From the NCBI GenBank assembly GCA_028875655.1, contig JAPPCX010000009.1, positions 1-64,000 on the forward strand: a stretch of DNA of 64,000 bases. The letters run 5' to 3'. This stretch comes from Chloroflexota bacterium. Its GTDB lineage: Bacteria > Chloroflexota > Dehalococcoidia > Lucifugimonadales > UBA3495. The notes under the pieces are model-generated. The model worked only from the letters and a program-made list of their open reading frames with translations, was not told the origin of the DNA and searched no databases. Both the position numbers and the translations under genes were made by a program. Numbering within the stretch: position 1 is the first letter of the stretch; the number at the start of each line of letters is the position of its first letter. Positions 50,831 to 61,000 of the stretch are shown piece by piece.

Positions 50831-51859
50831 CTAGTTTCCGCCGATCTTCCGGGTGCGGATGCGGAAACCCGTGGTGTCGATGATGGCGCTGTAGCGACCG
50901 CCGGTGCCGCCGCCGTGCATGATCAGGATGTCGTCGGGGTCGTTGGCGCAGCGCATGATCAGATCCTCGTCTCCGGGACGTTCCGGCCCCTGCTTGGAGC
51001 CCAGGCGCACCAACTCGGCGCGGGAGCGGCCGCTGTTCTCGATGAGGAATTCCTGGATGTCCGTGCGACTCCAGCCGTCGCTTTGCAGCGTCAGCGCGTG
51101 CTCCGGGCCGATGACGATTACCCACTGGGCCGGGTAGCGGTGAGCCAGGGCGGTGGAGCGCAAGGCATCGCAGATGGAGTACAGGATTTGACGACCCGCA
51201 TGGCCGTAGCTGTTGGGCACGCTGACCGGGTTATACGCCACCGCCACTGTTACGACGCTGTCCGACGCCTGAAATCCCCGACTCACGTGCAGCGGTTCCC
51301 ACGGCGAGTCCTCTTCGTTCTCGGCGATGCAGAAGGTGTACTTGGCCGGCGTGCCGAGAGTTCCCCGGTCCAGCTGACCCGGCAACGCGTCGAAGCCGTT
51401 CATAAAGCAGAGACGAACGGCCCGGCCGATGCTGGCGTTGGCGCGGAAACCGGGGCCGAAAAGCCCGTCGCGGCTATTGATGCCCAGCGCCTCCCGGATC
51501 GGGCCGTTAAGCACCATCAGAATGCTGGGAGAGCTGGTGGAGGACGCTGCCATGTTGACGAAGTTGCGTTCCTCCTCCAGAGTTTTCAGCGCGGTGACCA
51601 GCACCGGAAAGTACTCGGCCTGGCAGCCGGCCATCACCGCGTTGGCGGCGGCGTTCTCGGACGTGATGACTCGGCTGCGCATGTCCAGGTTGAGCAGCTC
51701 CTCCTCGCCGGTCAGCCCGGCCACGGACAGCATCTCGCGGACTTTGTAATCGGCTGGGGGAACCACGGGCAACCCGTCAGTCCAACCCATGCGAAAACAT
51801 TCCTCAATGGCCTCAATGGTGTCGGCGGTTTCGACGTGGCGTTCGGCGCTGCTGGTCAT
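50831..51859 (-). CDS. Conserved protein of unknown function next to the UGSC gene
   Basis: A 342-residue soluble protein. Recognisable stretches are RMGWTDGLPVVPPADYKV near residue 23, VITSENAAANAVMAGCQAEY near 64, ASSTSSPSILMVLNGPIREA near 104 and FGPGFRANASIGRAVRL near 130. The C-terminal part has VIVIGPEHALTLQSDGWSR and ILIMHGGGTGGRYSAIIDTT. Family function is not known to me. AGGAG stands 6 bases before ATG 51859. It lies 123 bp upstream of the selenoprotein gene on the same strand, so a working partnership with UGSC is plausible. Confidence 0.75.
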   Translation of the reverse strand: MTSSAERHVETADTIEAIEECFRMGWTDGLPVVPPADYKVREMLSVAGLTGEEELLNLDMRSRVITSENAAANAVMAGCQAEYFPVLVTALKTLEEERNFVNMAASSTSSPSILMVLNGPIREALGINSRDGLFGPGFRANASIGRAVRLCFMNGFDALPGQLDRGTLGTPAKYTFCIAENEEDSPWEPLHVSRGFQASDSVVTVAVAYNPVSVPNSYGHAGRQILYSICDALRSTALAHRYPAQWVIVIGPEHALTLQSDGWSRTDIQEFLIENSGRSRAELVRLGSKQGPERPGDEDLIMRCANDPDDILIMHGGGTGGRYSAIIDTTGFRIRTRKIGGN

Positions 51860-51875
51860 CGTAATCTCCTGATGT

Positions 51876-52208
51876 TTAGTCGCGAATATTTTTCAGTTTC
51901 CCGGTCACAATCAACCCGTCGGTAACGCTGTAACCGTGCCCCGGGTCAGCGAGGTCCGTGTTGGTTGCCATATACGCGGTGCGGCCGCTGACGACGGGAG
52001 TGATGGAAATCACCTCGTAGCCTTCCGCGTCCAGATCGTTGCAACAGCGTTCCAGGTACTCAGCCATTTGTTGCAGCCGCGTATGCTCCTCGCTGGTGAT
52101 GCTGACGCGACCGACGTTGCCGCCATGGGTGGACAACTGCGTGTCGGCATACACGTACCGGGTGGCATACGCGGGCTTGTCTTTGGCAGGATACTGTGAA
52201 CGGAACAA
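51876..52208 (-). CDS. Small hypothetical protein
   Basis: A 110-residue protein with TRLQQMAEYLERCCNDLDAE and GYEVISITPVVSGRTAYMAT, resembling the small 'unknown' proteins with a DUF4177-like two-helix/strand layout. The start is TTG 52208 with GAGGT 7 bases before it, just after the stop of the dehydrogenase gene. I cannot assign a function. It is probably in one transcript with its neighbours. Confidence 0.6.
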   Translation of the reverse strand: MFRSQYPAKDKPAYATRYVYADTQLSTHGGNVGRVSITSEEHTRLQQMAEYLERCCNDLDAEGYEVISITPVVSGRTAYMATNTDLADPGHGYSVTDGLIVTGKLKNIRD

Positions 52209-52218
52209 CGGCGGTACC

Positions 52219-53121
52219 TCAGCCGCCCATGCCGCCGAACCGCAGCTGCACTCCTGACTTCTCTTCCTGCAGCTTGGCTACGGCGTCGGAGTCTTCGGGA
52301 CCCCAGCCGCGGAACAGGGCTTCCACGTGGCGCTGGTCCACCAGGTTGGAGAGTTCCATGGGGATGCCGTACTCGCGTCCCAGGTCGGTGGCGAGGCGCA
52401 CGTCTTTGGCGGCCAGGGCGGTGGCGAATCCCGGCTCGAAGTTGTCGGCGAACAGGTAGCGGGGGAACTTCTCCACCAGGCGGCGGTTGCCGCCGCTGCT
52501 GTTGGCGATGACGTCGGCCAGGGTTTCCAGGGACACACCGGCTTTAACGCCCAGGGTCAGCGCTTCCGACATCAGCACGCCGATGCCCATGGACAGCAGG
52601 TTGTTGCAGATCTTGGTGACCATGCCGTTGCCGATTTCTCCGCAATAGACCACGTGGGCGCCGATGGCGTCGAGCATGGGCTTGACGTTGTTGTACGTCG
52701 CCTCATCGCCGCCGACCATGACGGCCAGCGTGCCGGCCGCCGCGCCATAGACGCCGCCGCTCACCGGCGCGTCCAGCACCGTGACGCCCCGCGCGCCACA
52801 CTCGGCATGGATGCGGCGGATGACCGTTGGCGAGTTGGTGGAGAGGTCAACGTACACGTCGCCGTCGGCGGCCGCCGACATGATGCCGTTCTCACCCATC
52901 ACCACCGCCTCAACATCCCGTGGCACCGGCAGCGAGGTGAACACGGCGTCGTTGCCGGCCACGCAGCCGGCCGGCGTGTCCGACCATTCCGCGCCCATCT
53001 CCAGCAGGTTGGTGGCCGATTCCCGGCGCAGGTCGTGAATGGTGAGTTGGTGGCCGGCCTTGATCATGTTGGCGGCCATCGGGTTTCCCATATTGCCGAC
53101 GCCAATAAACCCAGCTTTCAT
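52219..53121 (-). CDS. 3-hydroxyisobutyrate dehydrogenase-family oxidoreductase, paralogue
   Basis: A 300-residue beta-hydroxyacid dehydrogenase. GFIGVGNMGNPMAANMIKAG opens the Rossmann fold, DAPVSGGVYGAAAG binds substrate and the catalytic lysine is in NGMVTKICNNLLSMG near residue 170. The ending KLQEEKSGVQLRFGGMGG resembles the paralogue at 121-1074 (LQEEQAGVEVR). It starts the leftward cluster with the selenoprotein genes and may handle a hydroxyacid there. Confidence 0.92.
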   Translation of the reverse strand: MKAGFIGVGNMGNPMAANMIKAGHQLTIHDLRRESATNLLEMGAEWSDTPAGCVAGNDAVFTSLPVPRDVEAVVMGENGIMSAAADGDVYVDLSTNSPTVIRRIHAECGARGVTVLDAPVSGGVYGAAAGTLAVMVGGDEATYNNVKPMLDAIGAHVVYCGEIGNGMVTKICNNLLSMGIGVLMSEALTLGVKAGVSLETLADVIANSSGGNRRLVEKFPRYLFADNFEPGFATALAAKDVRLATDLGREYGIPMELSNLVDQRHVEALFRGWGPEDSDAVAKLQEEKSGVQLRFGGMGG

Positions 53122-53244
53122 ATTGTCATCATCTCCTGAACGGATGCGCCACGGTATTGGTGGCAGGTGGCGGCATTATAGCACCGGGGGCCGTGTATAA
53201 TGCGGGACCAACCGGGCGTGCGAAGTTTGCCAAGGAGCGCGGAA

Positions 53245-54177
53245 ATGGCCACCGAATCGGATCTCATTTCGTTCTCTACCCAGGTCACCTGCCCCGATGA
53301 TTTCGACCAATTCTGGGATGGAGCGCTCTCTGAACTTGCACAAATGCCTCTCGAATCCAGCATAACCCAGGACCCGCTGCGCAGCACCGACGCGGCGACG
53401 GTGTTCCAAGTAACCTACCGCAGCCTGGACGGGCTGGAAATTTTCGCGTGGTACACCGTGCCGGCAGTGGGCGACGGCCCCTTCCCGGCGGTCCTGATTT
53501 TGCCCGGCTACAAATCGGAACCGGCCCTGCGCCGCGACTGGGCGAGCAAGGGTGTTGCCGCATTGTCCGTCGCCGTTCGGGGCAAACTGCCCAGCAGCGC
53601 GCAGTTCAACCCCGGCTATCCCGGCCTGCTCACCCATGGCGTTGAGGATCGGGATAGCTATTCCTACAAGGGGGTTATATCCGACTGCTCGCGTGGCGTG
53701 GATTTTCTGCTGTCTCGCCCGGAGATCGATTCGGAGCGGATTTACTGTTGCGGAAGCAGCCAGGGCGGCGGCCTGACCCTCATCACCACCGGGTTGCGCC
53801 ATGAAATCAAGGCCGGCGTGGCCGGTTATCCGTTCCTCTGCTGCTATCCTGAATCCATGCGGATGCTGCGCAGCTACCCTTACGACGAGCTTTCCTGCTA
53901 TGCCCGCGCCTACCCCGACCGCACTGAGCAGATGCTGGACACCCTGCGGTACTTCGACGCAGTGAACTTCGCGCCGCGCATCGAGTGTCCCATGGTGGTG
54001 GGCATCGCCATGGAGGACGAGGTCTGCCCGCCGGAGACGAGCTACGCCGCCTACCGGCTGCTGAACTGTGAGCGGGAACTGTGGCTGTTCCCCAACTCCG
54101 GGCACGGCAACGCCCACGGGTATCCGGCCCGCGAAAACGCCTGGCTCCAGCAGCGTATCGGCGTGTCGCCAGCCTAG
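53245..54177 (+). CDS. Acetylxylan esterase-like alpha/beta hydrolase
   Basis: A 310-residue AXE1-type hydrolase. FPAVLILPGYKSEPALRRDW holds the oxyanion region; CCGSSQGGGLTLITTG is the nucleophile elbow with Ser near residue 173; the Asp is in ECPMVVGIAMEDEVCPPETS and the His in FPNSGHGNAHG. It would remove acyl groups from sugars or antibiotics. ATG 53245 has AAGGAG upstream. The next gene is a degenerate paralogue. Confidence 0.9.
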   Translation: MATESDLISFSTQVTCPDDFDQFWDGALSELAQMPLESSITQDPLRSTDAATVFQVTYRSLDGLEIFAWYTVPAVGDGPFPAVLILPGYKSEPALRRDWASKGVAALSVAVRGKLPSSAQFNPGYPGLLTHGVEDRDSYSYKGVISDCSRGVDFLLSRPEIDSERIYCCGSSQGGGLTLITTGLRHEIKAGVAGYPFLCCYPESMRMLRSYPYDELSCYARAYPDRTEQMLDTLRYFDAVNFAPRIECPMVVGIAMEDEVCPPETSYAAYRLLNCERELWLFPNSGHGNAHGYPARENAWLQQRIGVSPA

Positions 54178-54187
54178 GTGATAACCA

Positions 54188-55084
54188 ATGACAACCGGCG
54201 CTCCATCGTCCCCCGTTGCCTTCTGGGAGCAGACCGAGGCCCAACTGGCCGAAATCCCTCCCGACGTGTCCCTGGAGCGGGATACTTTCTACTCGCAGCC
54301 CGAGTGGGACGTGTACCGGATGCGCTACAACAGCAGCGGCGGCCACCGCCTGTTCGCCTGGCTGTCCGTGCCCCATGGCGACGGCCCGTTCCCGGCGCTG
54401 GTGCGGATGCCGGACTATGCCAGCGTGCATGACATAATCTATACAGGGCTGCGCCACCGCGCCGTGGTGATGAACCCAACGTACCGGGGACAGCGCAACA
54501 GCGATGGCCTGGTTCAAGCCAGATACCCCGGCCTGCTCACCGACGGCATCGAAAACGCTGAAACTTACACTCTGCTTGGCGCCTGGGCCGACGCTCTGCG
54601 CGCCGTCGACGCCCTGCTCGCTCAGGAACGGGCGTCAATCGTAACCATCGCGTTAACCGGCACGGGTCTTGGGGCCAGCCTGGCGCTGGCCGCGGCCGCC
54701 CGCCGCTCCAACGTGACGGCGGTGGCCGCTGATACTCCCATGGCTCTGGGCCATCCGGCGTCATTGCAGCGGGGGCTGGGCTACCCGCTGGCCGAGCTTG
54801 ACGACTACCTGCGCTCGCATCCCGAACGTCGTTACGAAGTGGAGGGGACCACAATGCTGGTCAATCCGATGGACTTTGCGGCACAGGTGCAAATTCCTGT
54901 GCTGATGAGCGCCGGACGTTTTGACCGAAGCCTGTGCCCGCTGCCCTTCGCTGAGGAACTGGCTGCCGCGCTGTCCTACTGCGATCTCCGCGTGTACGAC
55001 GGCGCAGCCGAGGGCGGCGGACACGAACACGCGCAGGTGCGTGCGGCGTGGCTTGCCGAACGGCTCGGGATCGCTACTCCATGA
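54188..55084 (+). CDS. Acetylxylan esterase-like paralogue lacking the nucleophile Ser
   Basis: A 298-residue relative of the preceding hydrolase. It keeps FPALVRMPDYASVHD, GLLTDGIENAETYTLLGAW and the late VYDGAAEGGGHEHAQ. At the elbow the sequence is ALTGTGLGASLALAA, where the catalytic Ser of GxSxG is Gly. It is therefore probably not a serine hydrolase and may be a regulatory or binding partner. It is 10 bp after its paralogue. Confidence 0.85.
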   Translation: MTTGAPSSPVAFWEQTEAQLAEIPPDVSLERDTFYSQPEWDVYRMRYNSSGGHRLFAWLSVPHGDGPFPALVRMPDYASVHDIIYTGLRHRAVVMNPTYRGQRNSDGLVQARYPGLLTDGIENAETYTLLGAWADALRAVDALLAQERASIVTIALTGTGLGASLALAAAARRSNVTAVAADTPMALGHPASLQRGLGYPLAELDDYLRSHPERRYEVEGTTMLVNPMDFAAQVQIPVLMSAGRFDRSLCPLPFAEELAAALSYCDLRVYDGAAEGGGHEHAQVRAAWLAERLGIATP

Positions 55085-55155
55085 AAATCGCGCAAACCGG
55101 ATGCTGAGATATTTCCGCTATCCTGTCCGAGACACATTCTTGGGATAAATACGTT

Positions 55156-55617
55156 ATGCAGATGGCGCAGAATCGTCCATGTTTGCCTCAATGCCTGACT
55201 CCTGGAGTCTGGCGGTTGGCTATAGTCGCGATCATGGCGTTGACGGTGTGCGCGCTTGTGGCGTGTGGCGGTGAACCTACGCCAGGAGCCCCCACCGCTC
55301 AACAGGGTGAGAATCCTGCTGCGACTGTGCCTCCGCAGACGCTCACTGATTTGCAGGCAGCGGCGCGCGGCGTTTTGGCGGAACGTCTGTCTGTGCCGGC
55401 GGACACGCTGGCCCTGGTCAGCGACGATAAAGTGCAGTGGTCGGATGCCTCATTGGGGTGTCCCCAGGAAGGCATGATGTATGCCCAGGTGATCACTCCC
55501 GGTCATCGAATCACCTTCAGTTATGGAGGCGAGCATTATGAAGTACACACCTCGGTGGCAGGCGATCCGGGGCCGCCATTGAATATGGTTTCGTGCGAAG
55601 GCGGTACTGCTTACTAA
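55156..55617 (+). CDS. Lipoprotein, unknown function
   Basis: A 153-residue lipoprotein. A hydrophobic stretch AIVAIMALTVCALVACGGEP ends in the lipobox LVAC with Cys near residue 37. The mature part has a Pro/Ala-rich linker, then LQAAARGVLAERLSVPADTL and WSDASLGCPQEGMMYAQV with a short beta-rich domain. The two Cys (SLGCPQEG and VSCEGG) may form a disulfide. Start uncertain (55156 or 55162). No function is known. Confidence 0.75.
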   Translation: MQMAQNRPCLPQCLTPGVWRLAIVAIMALTVCALVACGGEPTPGAPTAQQGENPAATVPPQTLTDLQAAARGVLAERLSVPADTLALVSDDKVQWSDASLGCPQEGMMYAQVITPGHRITFSYGGEHYEVHTSVAGDPGPPLNMVSCEGGTAY

Positions 55618-55742
55618 GCCGGATGCTGCGCCGGAGTCTATGATAGCGGATACAATACGGTTACTATCCAGTAGGGAGCGGCCCCGAAGAACGGCGCGAG
55701 CGAATATAACTCCAACGAGGCGCCATTGTGGTAACATGAAAG

Positions 55743-55818
55743 TGCCCCCGTAGCTCAGTGGATAGAGTGCTGGCCTCCGGAGCCAGAGACCGGAGTTCGA
55801 GTCTCCGCGGGGGTACCA
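55743..55818 (+). tRNA. tRNA-Arg(CCG)
   Basis: The cloverleaf runs 55743-55815 with the encoded CCA at 55816-55818. The acceptor stem GCCCCCG pairs with CGGGGGT (one G-U end pair). The anticodon arm is CTGGC-CTCCGGA-GCCAG with anticodon CCG, and the T arm has GGAG-TTCGAGT-CTCC. The reading is arginine CGG. The adjacent recombinase gene's 3' end is antisense to most of it. Confidence 0.95.
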
Positions 55819-56981
55819 CCACTTCCAATACTGCGAACACCGCTGTTCAGGGCGATTTCAGCGGCGTCCGCTCCCCTTATTGGACTATCTTCCGGCGTGG
55901 GGATCGTGTAGATAATGGTCGCCCCGCCGGCTCTCACCAGTACCTCCCTGACGAACGACCGCACGAAGGCTTTGGTCTCGGTGAGTTCACTGGTCTTCAG
56001 AAACGCGCTCATGTCGGCGGCAAACGCGGCGATGGTGTCGGCGCTGTCCAGCAATTCGCGCCGTTCCGCCAGCACGACCCTGGCATCCTCGGCAGCGGCT
56101 TCCAGTTGTTCCCGGCGGTGCCGGTGTGCCAGGATGCGCTCCGAAGCGTCGGCCATCTCCAGGTCGGTACTCTCCACAAAGTGCCAGATGCGATCCAGCT
56201 TCCGCTTGACCTCTTCCAACTCGGCTTCGATGGTCTCCAGGTTCTGCCGCTGTTCTCGGGCCACACCGTCCATCTCCTCGTCCAGCAGCTTCACCAGGTC
56301 GCGGATGTTGGACTCGGTGAGGATGTGGTCCCGGATGTTGGAGATGATAACCTCCTCGAAGGACTTGGCGTTGAGCCTGGGGGTCTGGCAAGAACCGCTG
56401 CCCTGCTTGAGGATGGACTGGCAGACGTAGTAGGTGTATTTGCCGCTCTTGGCTTCGGAGGCGGAGAGGGCCTTGCCACAGGTCTCGCACTTGGCCAGGC
56501 CGCTGAGGAGGTAGGGACTGGCGGCGCGGCGGGGATGCGTGACTGAAGGTGCGCGGGCTGCCAGCAGCTTCCTGACCCGCTGAAACTCCTCGTGCGAGAC
56601 AATCGCGGGGAAGGCATCTTCCACCCGCACCGGGTCCTGGCCGTCCTTGGCGTTGGTTCCCCAGACCAGGGTTCCGGTGTAGGCTTCGTTGGTGAGGAGC
56701 TTGTGGATGACGGTCTTGCTCCACCGCTTCCCGCTGGAGGAGGGAATGCCCTCGGCGTTGAGAGTCTTGAGGATGTCCAGGGTGGTCCTGCCCTGGAGGG
56801 TGAGGTCGAAGATGCGTCGGACCACGGCGTCGTGGGGCGGGTTCAGTTCCAGGCGGGGGCGCTTCTTGGCGCCGTCCTGGACGTAGAGCCGCCGGTAGCC
56901 GTAGGGGGCGTAGGTGGTCATCCAGAAGCCCCGGGAAGCGGCCTCGCGCATTCCCCGCGTGACTTCCTGGGCCAAGATATC
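55755..56981 (-). pseudogene. Serine recombinase, N-terminally truncated
   Basis: About 409 codons of a large serine recombinase. It begins near DILAQEVTRGMREAASRGFW, continues with APYGYRRLYVQDG, the recombinase domain (IFDLTLQGRTTLDILKTLNA), and a zinc ribbon CETCGK...CQS...C. A coiled coil (QNLETIEAELEEVKRKLDRI) follows. The N-terminal resolvase domain with the catalytic Ser is missing. The last ~20 codons are antisense to the tRNA-Arg gene, as is typical of elements that integrate into tRNA genes. The frame is open farther upstream, but that part looks non-coding. Confidence 0.85.
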
Positions 56982-57571
56982 CGTTTTCCAATCAACACCA
57001 AAAATTGAGATACTCTTGGAGTGTGGCATTGGAAAGCAAATGACGTTTGGCACAAAAGCGGCTCTTGGTCCAGTCAGGCCATAACGCCGGAAAATTGCCA
57101 CCTCTAGCTTTGCAAAGCTGGAATAGGGACTCAGTTTGAAATGGGGCATTGAAAAATCAAATGGTAGCCCTCGCACGCCAGCTAACCAAGTCACAGCCAA
57201 GCCAACTCGCCGACGGACCGATAACCGCATTCGCGGCAGCGGTAACGCTGTCGTCCTGAAGTGTCCCGATTTGATGCAGCTCCCTACGCCCGGTTCAAGG
57301 TGGACTGGTTCCAGTACCCACTTCTCACGGGCCACAGGGTGAACCCGCAGCCGGCTCCAGTCCTATCGGTCAACCAGCACTGGCACCCTTGCCGCCCTCC
57401 GGAACGGCACCCCACGCCGTGGGTAGCGAGTCTGCCGCCCCAGACGGCAGAACCTGCTAAAGGGATTTTGCGCAACTCACCCTTCCGTGCTTGGCCATGG
57501 AGAAAATGCCAATCGCGGAAGGCACCAAGGCAAACGCCGTTTCCACACCGTGCGCGCGTTCCCCCCTGACC

Positions 57572-57652
57572 CCGGTGGCCTTCTTCGCCCGGGTCTCCGA
57601 CCGCCGCCAGGACGTGGAACTGCTGGTGCCGGGCAGACTTTTGCGAAACACG
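57572..57652 (+). pseudogene. Fragment of a serine recombinase N-terminus, inverted
   Basis: Read on the + strand this gives PVAFFARVSDRRQDVELLVP and GRLLRNT, close to the start of a resolvase domain (ARVS..RQDVEL, with Ser in the RVS position). The remaining resolvase part is missing. It could be the displaced head of the recombinase at 55755-56981, which is on the other strand. Confidence 0.55.
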
Positions 57653-58057
57653 CTCAACTCCGCCGCTGCCGGCAGTTGCGCCGGCGGGACGGCGAGTAGT
57701 AATCTTATACGGTACATTCATGTCCAATATGAGTGCAAAAACCTTGATCAGGCTGAATGAGGTTCGTTGCCATGTTTGACTCGGTGAAGCAATCCCTGAC
57801 GCGATGGAGCCGCGCCCCGCGCCGGCCCCTTTCAGCCGCCCCCCTGACAGGGGTAGGTATCGACCTAATTTAGGCATAAATCCTTGGAAATTCGTCGAAC
57901 CGGACATGGACTCCTCCTGGCCCTGAAAGCGAGCCAAAACCGAGTTTTCAGGTTTGTGAACCGCTCTCTGGGTCGTCTATCGAAATGAAGGTGATTAACA
58001 TGATACGAAAATACCTACCCCTTTCAGCCCCCCCCCCGATTCTGGGGAGGTGCTCTG
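57653..58057 (+). other. Gene-free leader of the giant surface protein, with C10 tract
   Basis: No gene is seen here. CCCCTTTCAGCC occurs at 57826 and 58018, and GGGGTAGGTAT (57850) has its reverse complement at 58011. A hairpin CCTGAAA...TTTCAGG is at 57922-57952. A run of ten C is at 58028-58037, followed by GGGGAGGTG, the ribosome binding site of the next gene. The interval 56982-57571 likewise holds no gene besides open-frame noise. Confidence 0.5.
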
Positions 58058-61000
58058 ATGACGGCTGCCAGGTGGCGCCGGCCACTGTTGGGACTGGCCT
58101 TCCTGGCCGTGATGGCCGTCCTGGGGGCGTCGTTCATGCTGTTGAGCAACCTGTCCGGCCCTGGGAACACCGCCCAGGCCGCTGATAGCGACTGCTCATC
58201 CTATCTGCCCTCGGACAGGATAACGGTGACCGAGGTCACCGGGTGGCGCAACGCCCTGGACCCCGCCAAAGCCGCCCCCGGCATCAAGCGCTGGAACCGC
58301 GTGCTTGAGGCGCTTGGCGAGGACACCGGGACCAACGTCAGCCCGATGACGGCGGAGCAGGCCCAGGAGATATCCGACTGGCTGAAGAACCAGCGATGGG
58401 ACCGCACGGCCCGCACCCTGTCCGGCCTGGAGGAGTGCGCCGAGGCGGATAACGGGAACGGCGGAGGCAACCCGCCGCCGCCCACGCCCGAGATCAGCAT
58501 CTCGGGCGGCACGGCCGTCACCGAGGGCGGGAACGCGACCTACACCCTGAGCGCCAGCCCGGCGCCCTCCGCCGACCTGGACGTGAGCGTGAGCGTCTCG
58601 CAGAGCGGCGACTTCGCCTCATCCACCGGCACGCAGACCGTCACCATCACCAGTGGCGGCAGCGCCACCCTGCCGGTGGGCACCGACGACGACAGCGTAG
58701 ACGAGGCCGACGGCTCGGTCACGGCGACCGTGAACTCGGGCTCCGGCTACACCGTGGGTTCCGCAGGCGCGGCCACCGTCGCCGTCTCCGACAACGACGT
58801 GCCCGAGGTCAGCGTCTCCGGCGGCCCGGGCGTGACCGAGGGCGGCGACGCCGTCTTCACCCTCAGCGCCAGCCCGACGCCTCACGCCGCCCTGCCGGTG
58901 AGCGTGAGCGTGACGCAGAGCGGCGACTTCGCGACGACCGGCACGCAGACCGTCACCATCCCGACCGGCGGCAGTTACACCCTGAGTGTATCTACCGACG
59001 ACGACGGCGCGGACGAGGCCAACGGCTCGGTCACGGCGACCGTGAACGCGGGCAACGGCTACACCGTCGGCTCCGCCGGCGCGGCGACCGTCAACGTCGC
59101 CGACAACGACGTCACGCAGCAGGACGACGACGAAGCCGCCTGTCTGCCCGCTGACGCCGTTGACGCGGACGAGGTCAAAGACTGGCGCGACGGACTCCAC
59201 CCGGTGGACGCCGCCCCTGGCGTCCGGCGATTCAACCGCGTGCTGGAAGCCCTGGGAGTCGACACCGGCACCGACGAGCGCGCGATGAAATACCAGGAAG
59301 CGCAGGCCATCTACGACCGCCTCCAGAACACCCGCTGGGACCGCATCGCGCGGACCCTCACCGCCATGCAGCGGGACAACTGCGACGCAACCCCGCCGCC
59401 GGCCGACCCCGTGGTCAGCATCGCGGGCGGCGCGGCCATCACCGAGGGCGGCAGCGCCGTCTTCACGATCACCGCCAGCCCGGTGCCGAGCGCCAACCTG
59501 GACGTCACCGTCAGCGTCACGCAGTCGGGCGACTTCACGTCCGGCGCCGGCGCTCAGACCGTCACGATCCCGTCCACGGGCAGCGCGACGCTGAGCGTGG
59601 GCACCACCAACGACAACGTGGACGAGGCCGACGGGTCGGTAACCGCGACCGTCAACAGCGGCTCCGGCTACACCGTATCCGGTTCCGCGAGCGCGGCGAC
59701 CATCGGCGTCGAGGACGACGACGACCCGGCGCCGTCCGACCCCGTGGTCAGCATCTCCGGCGGCTCGGCCATCACCGAGGGCGGCAGCGCCGTCTTCACC
59801 GTGAGCGCGAGCCCCGCGCCGAGTGCCAACCTGGACGTCACCGTCAGCGTCACCCAGAGCGGCGACTTTGGCGCGACGACCGGCACGCAGACCGTGACGA
59901 TCCCGACCTCCGGCAGCGCCACGCTGAGCGTGGGCACCACCAACGACAACGTGGACGAGGCCGACGGCTCCGTCACGGCGACCGTGAACAGCGGCTCCGG
60001 CTACACCGTGTCCGGTTCCGCGGGCGCGGCGACCATCGGCGTCGAGGACGACGACGACCCGGCGCCGTCCGACCCCGTGGTCAGCATCTCCGGCGGCTCG
60101 GCCATCACCGAGGGCGGCAGCGCCGTCTTCACCGTGAGCGCGAGCCCCGCGCCGAGTGCCAACCTGGACGTCACCGTCAGCGTCACCCAGAGCGGCGACT
60201 TTGGCGCGACGACCGGCACGCAGACCGTGACGATCCCGACCTCCGGCAGCGCCACGCTGAGCGTGGGCACCACCAACGACAACGTGGACGAGGCCGACGG
60301 CTCCGTCACGGCGACCGTGAACAGCGGCTCCGGCTACACCGTGTCCGGTTCCGCGGGCGCGGCGACCATCGGCGTCGAGGACGACGACGACCCGGCGCCG
60401 TCCGACCCCGTGGTCAGCGTCTCGGGCGGCTCGGCCATCACCGAGGGCGGCAGCGCCGTCTTCACCCTGACCGCCAGGCCGGCGCCGGCGGCCAACCTGG
60501 ACGTCAGCGTCAGCGTCACGCAGTCGGGCGACTACGGAGCGGCGACGGGAACCCAAACCGTATCCATCCCGACGGGCGGCAGTTACACCCTGACGGTGGC
60601 CACGACCAACGACGGAGTGGACGAGGCCGACGGGTCGGTGACCGCCGCGGTCAACGGCGGGGCGGGCTACACCGTGTCGAGCACGGCCGGCTCCGCCACC
60701 GTCAACGTCTCCGATGACGACGTGCCCGAGATCAGCATCTCGGGCGGCTCGGCCGTCACCGAGGGCGGGAACGCCGTCTTCACGATCACCGCCAGCCCCG
60801 CGCCGGCGGCCGACCTGGACGTCGCCGTCAGCGTCACGCAGTCGGGCGACTTCACGTCCGGCGCCGGCGCGCAGACCGTCACCATCCCGACCTCCGGCAG
60901 CGCCACGCTGAGCGTGGGCACCACCGACGACGGCGCGGACGAGACCGACGGCTCGGTCACGGCCACCGTGAGCTCGGGCTCGGGCTACACCGTGTCCGGC

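Noticed and set aside
57284-57937. Minus-strand open frame of 217 codons after the recombinase
   Set aside because: Composition looks non-coding and no family is recognised. The + strand fragment at 57572 fits a recombinase better.
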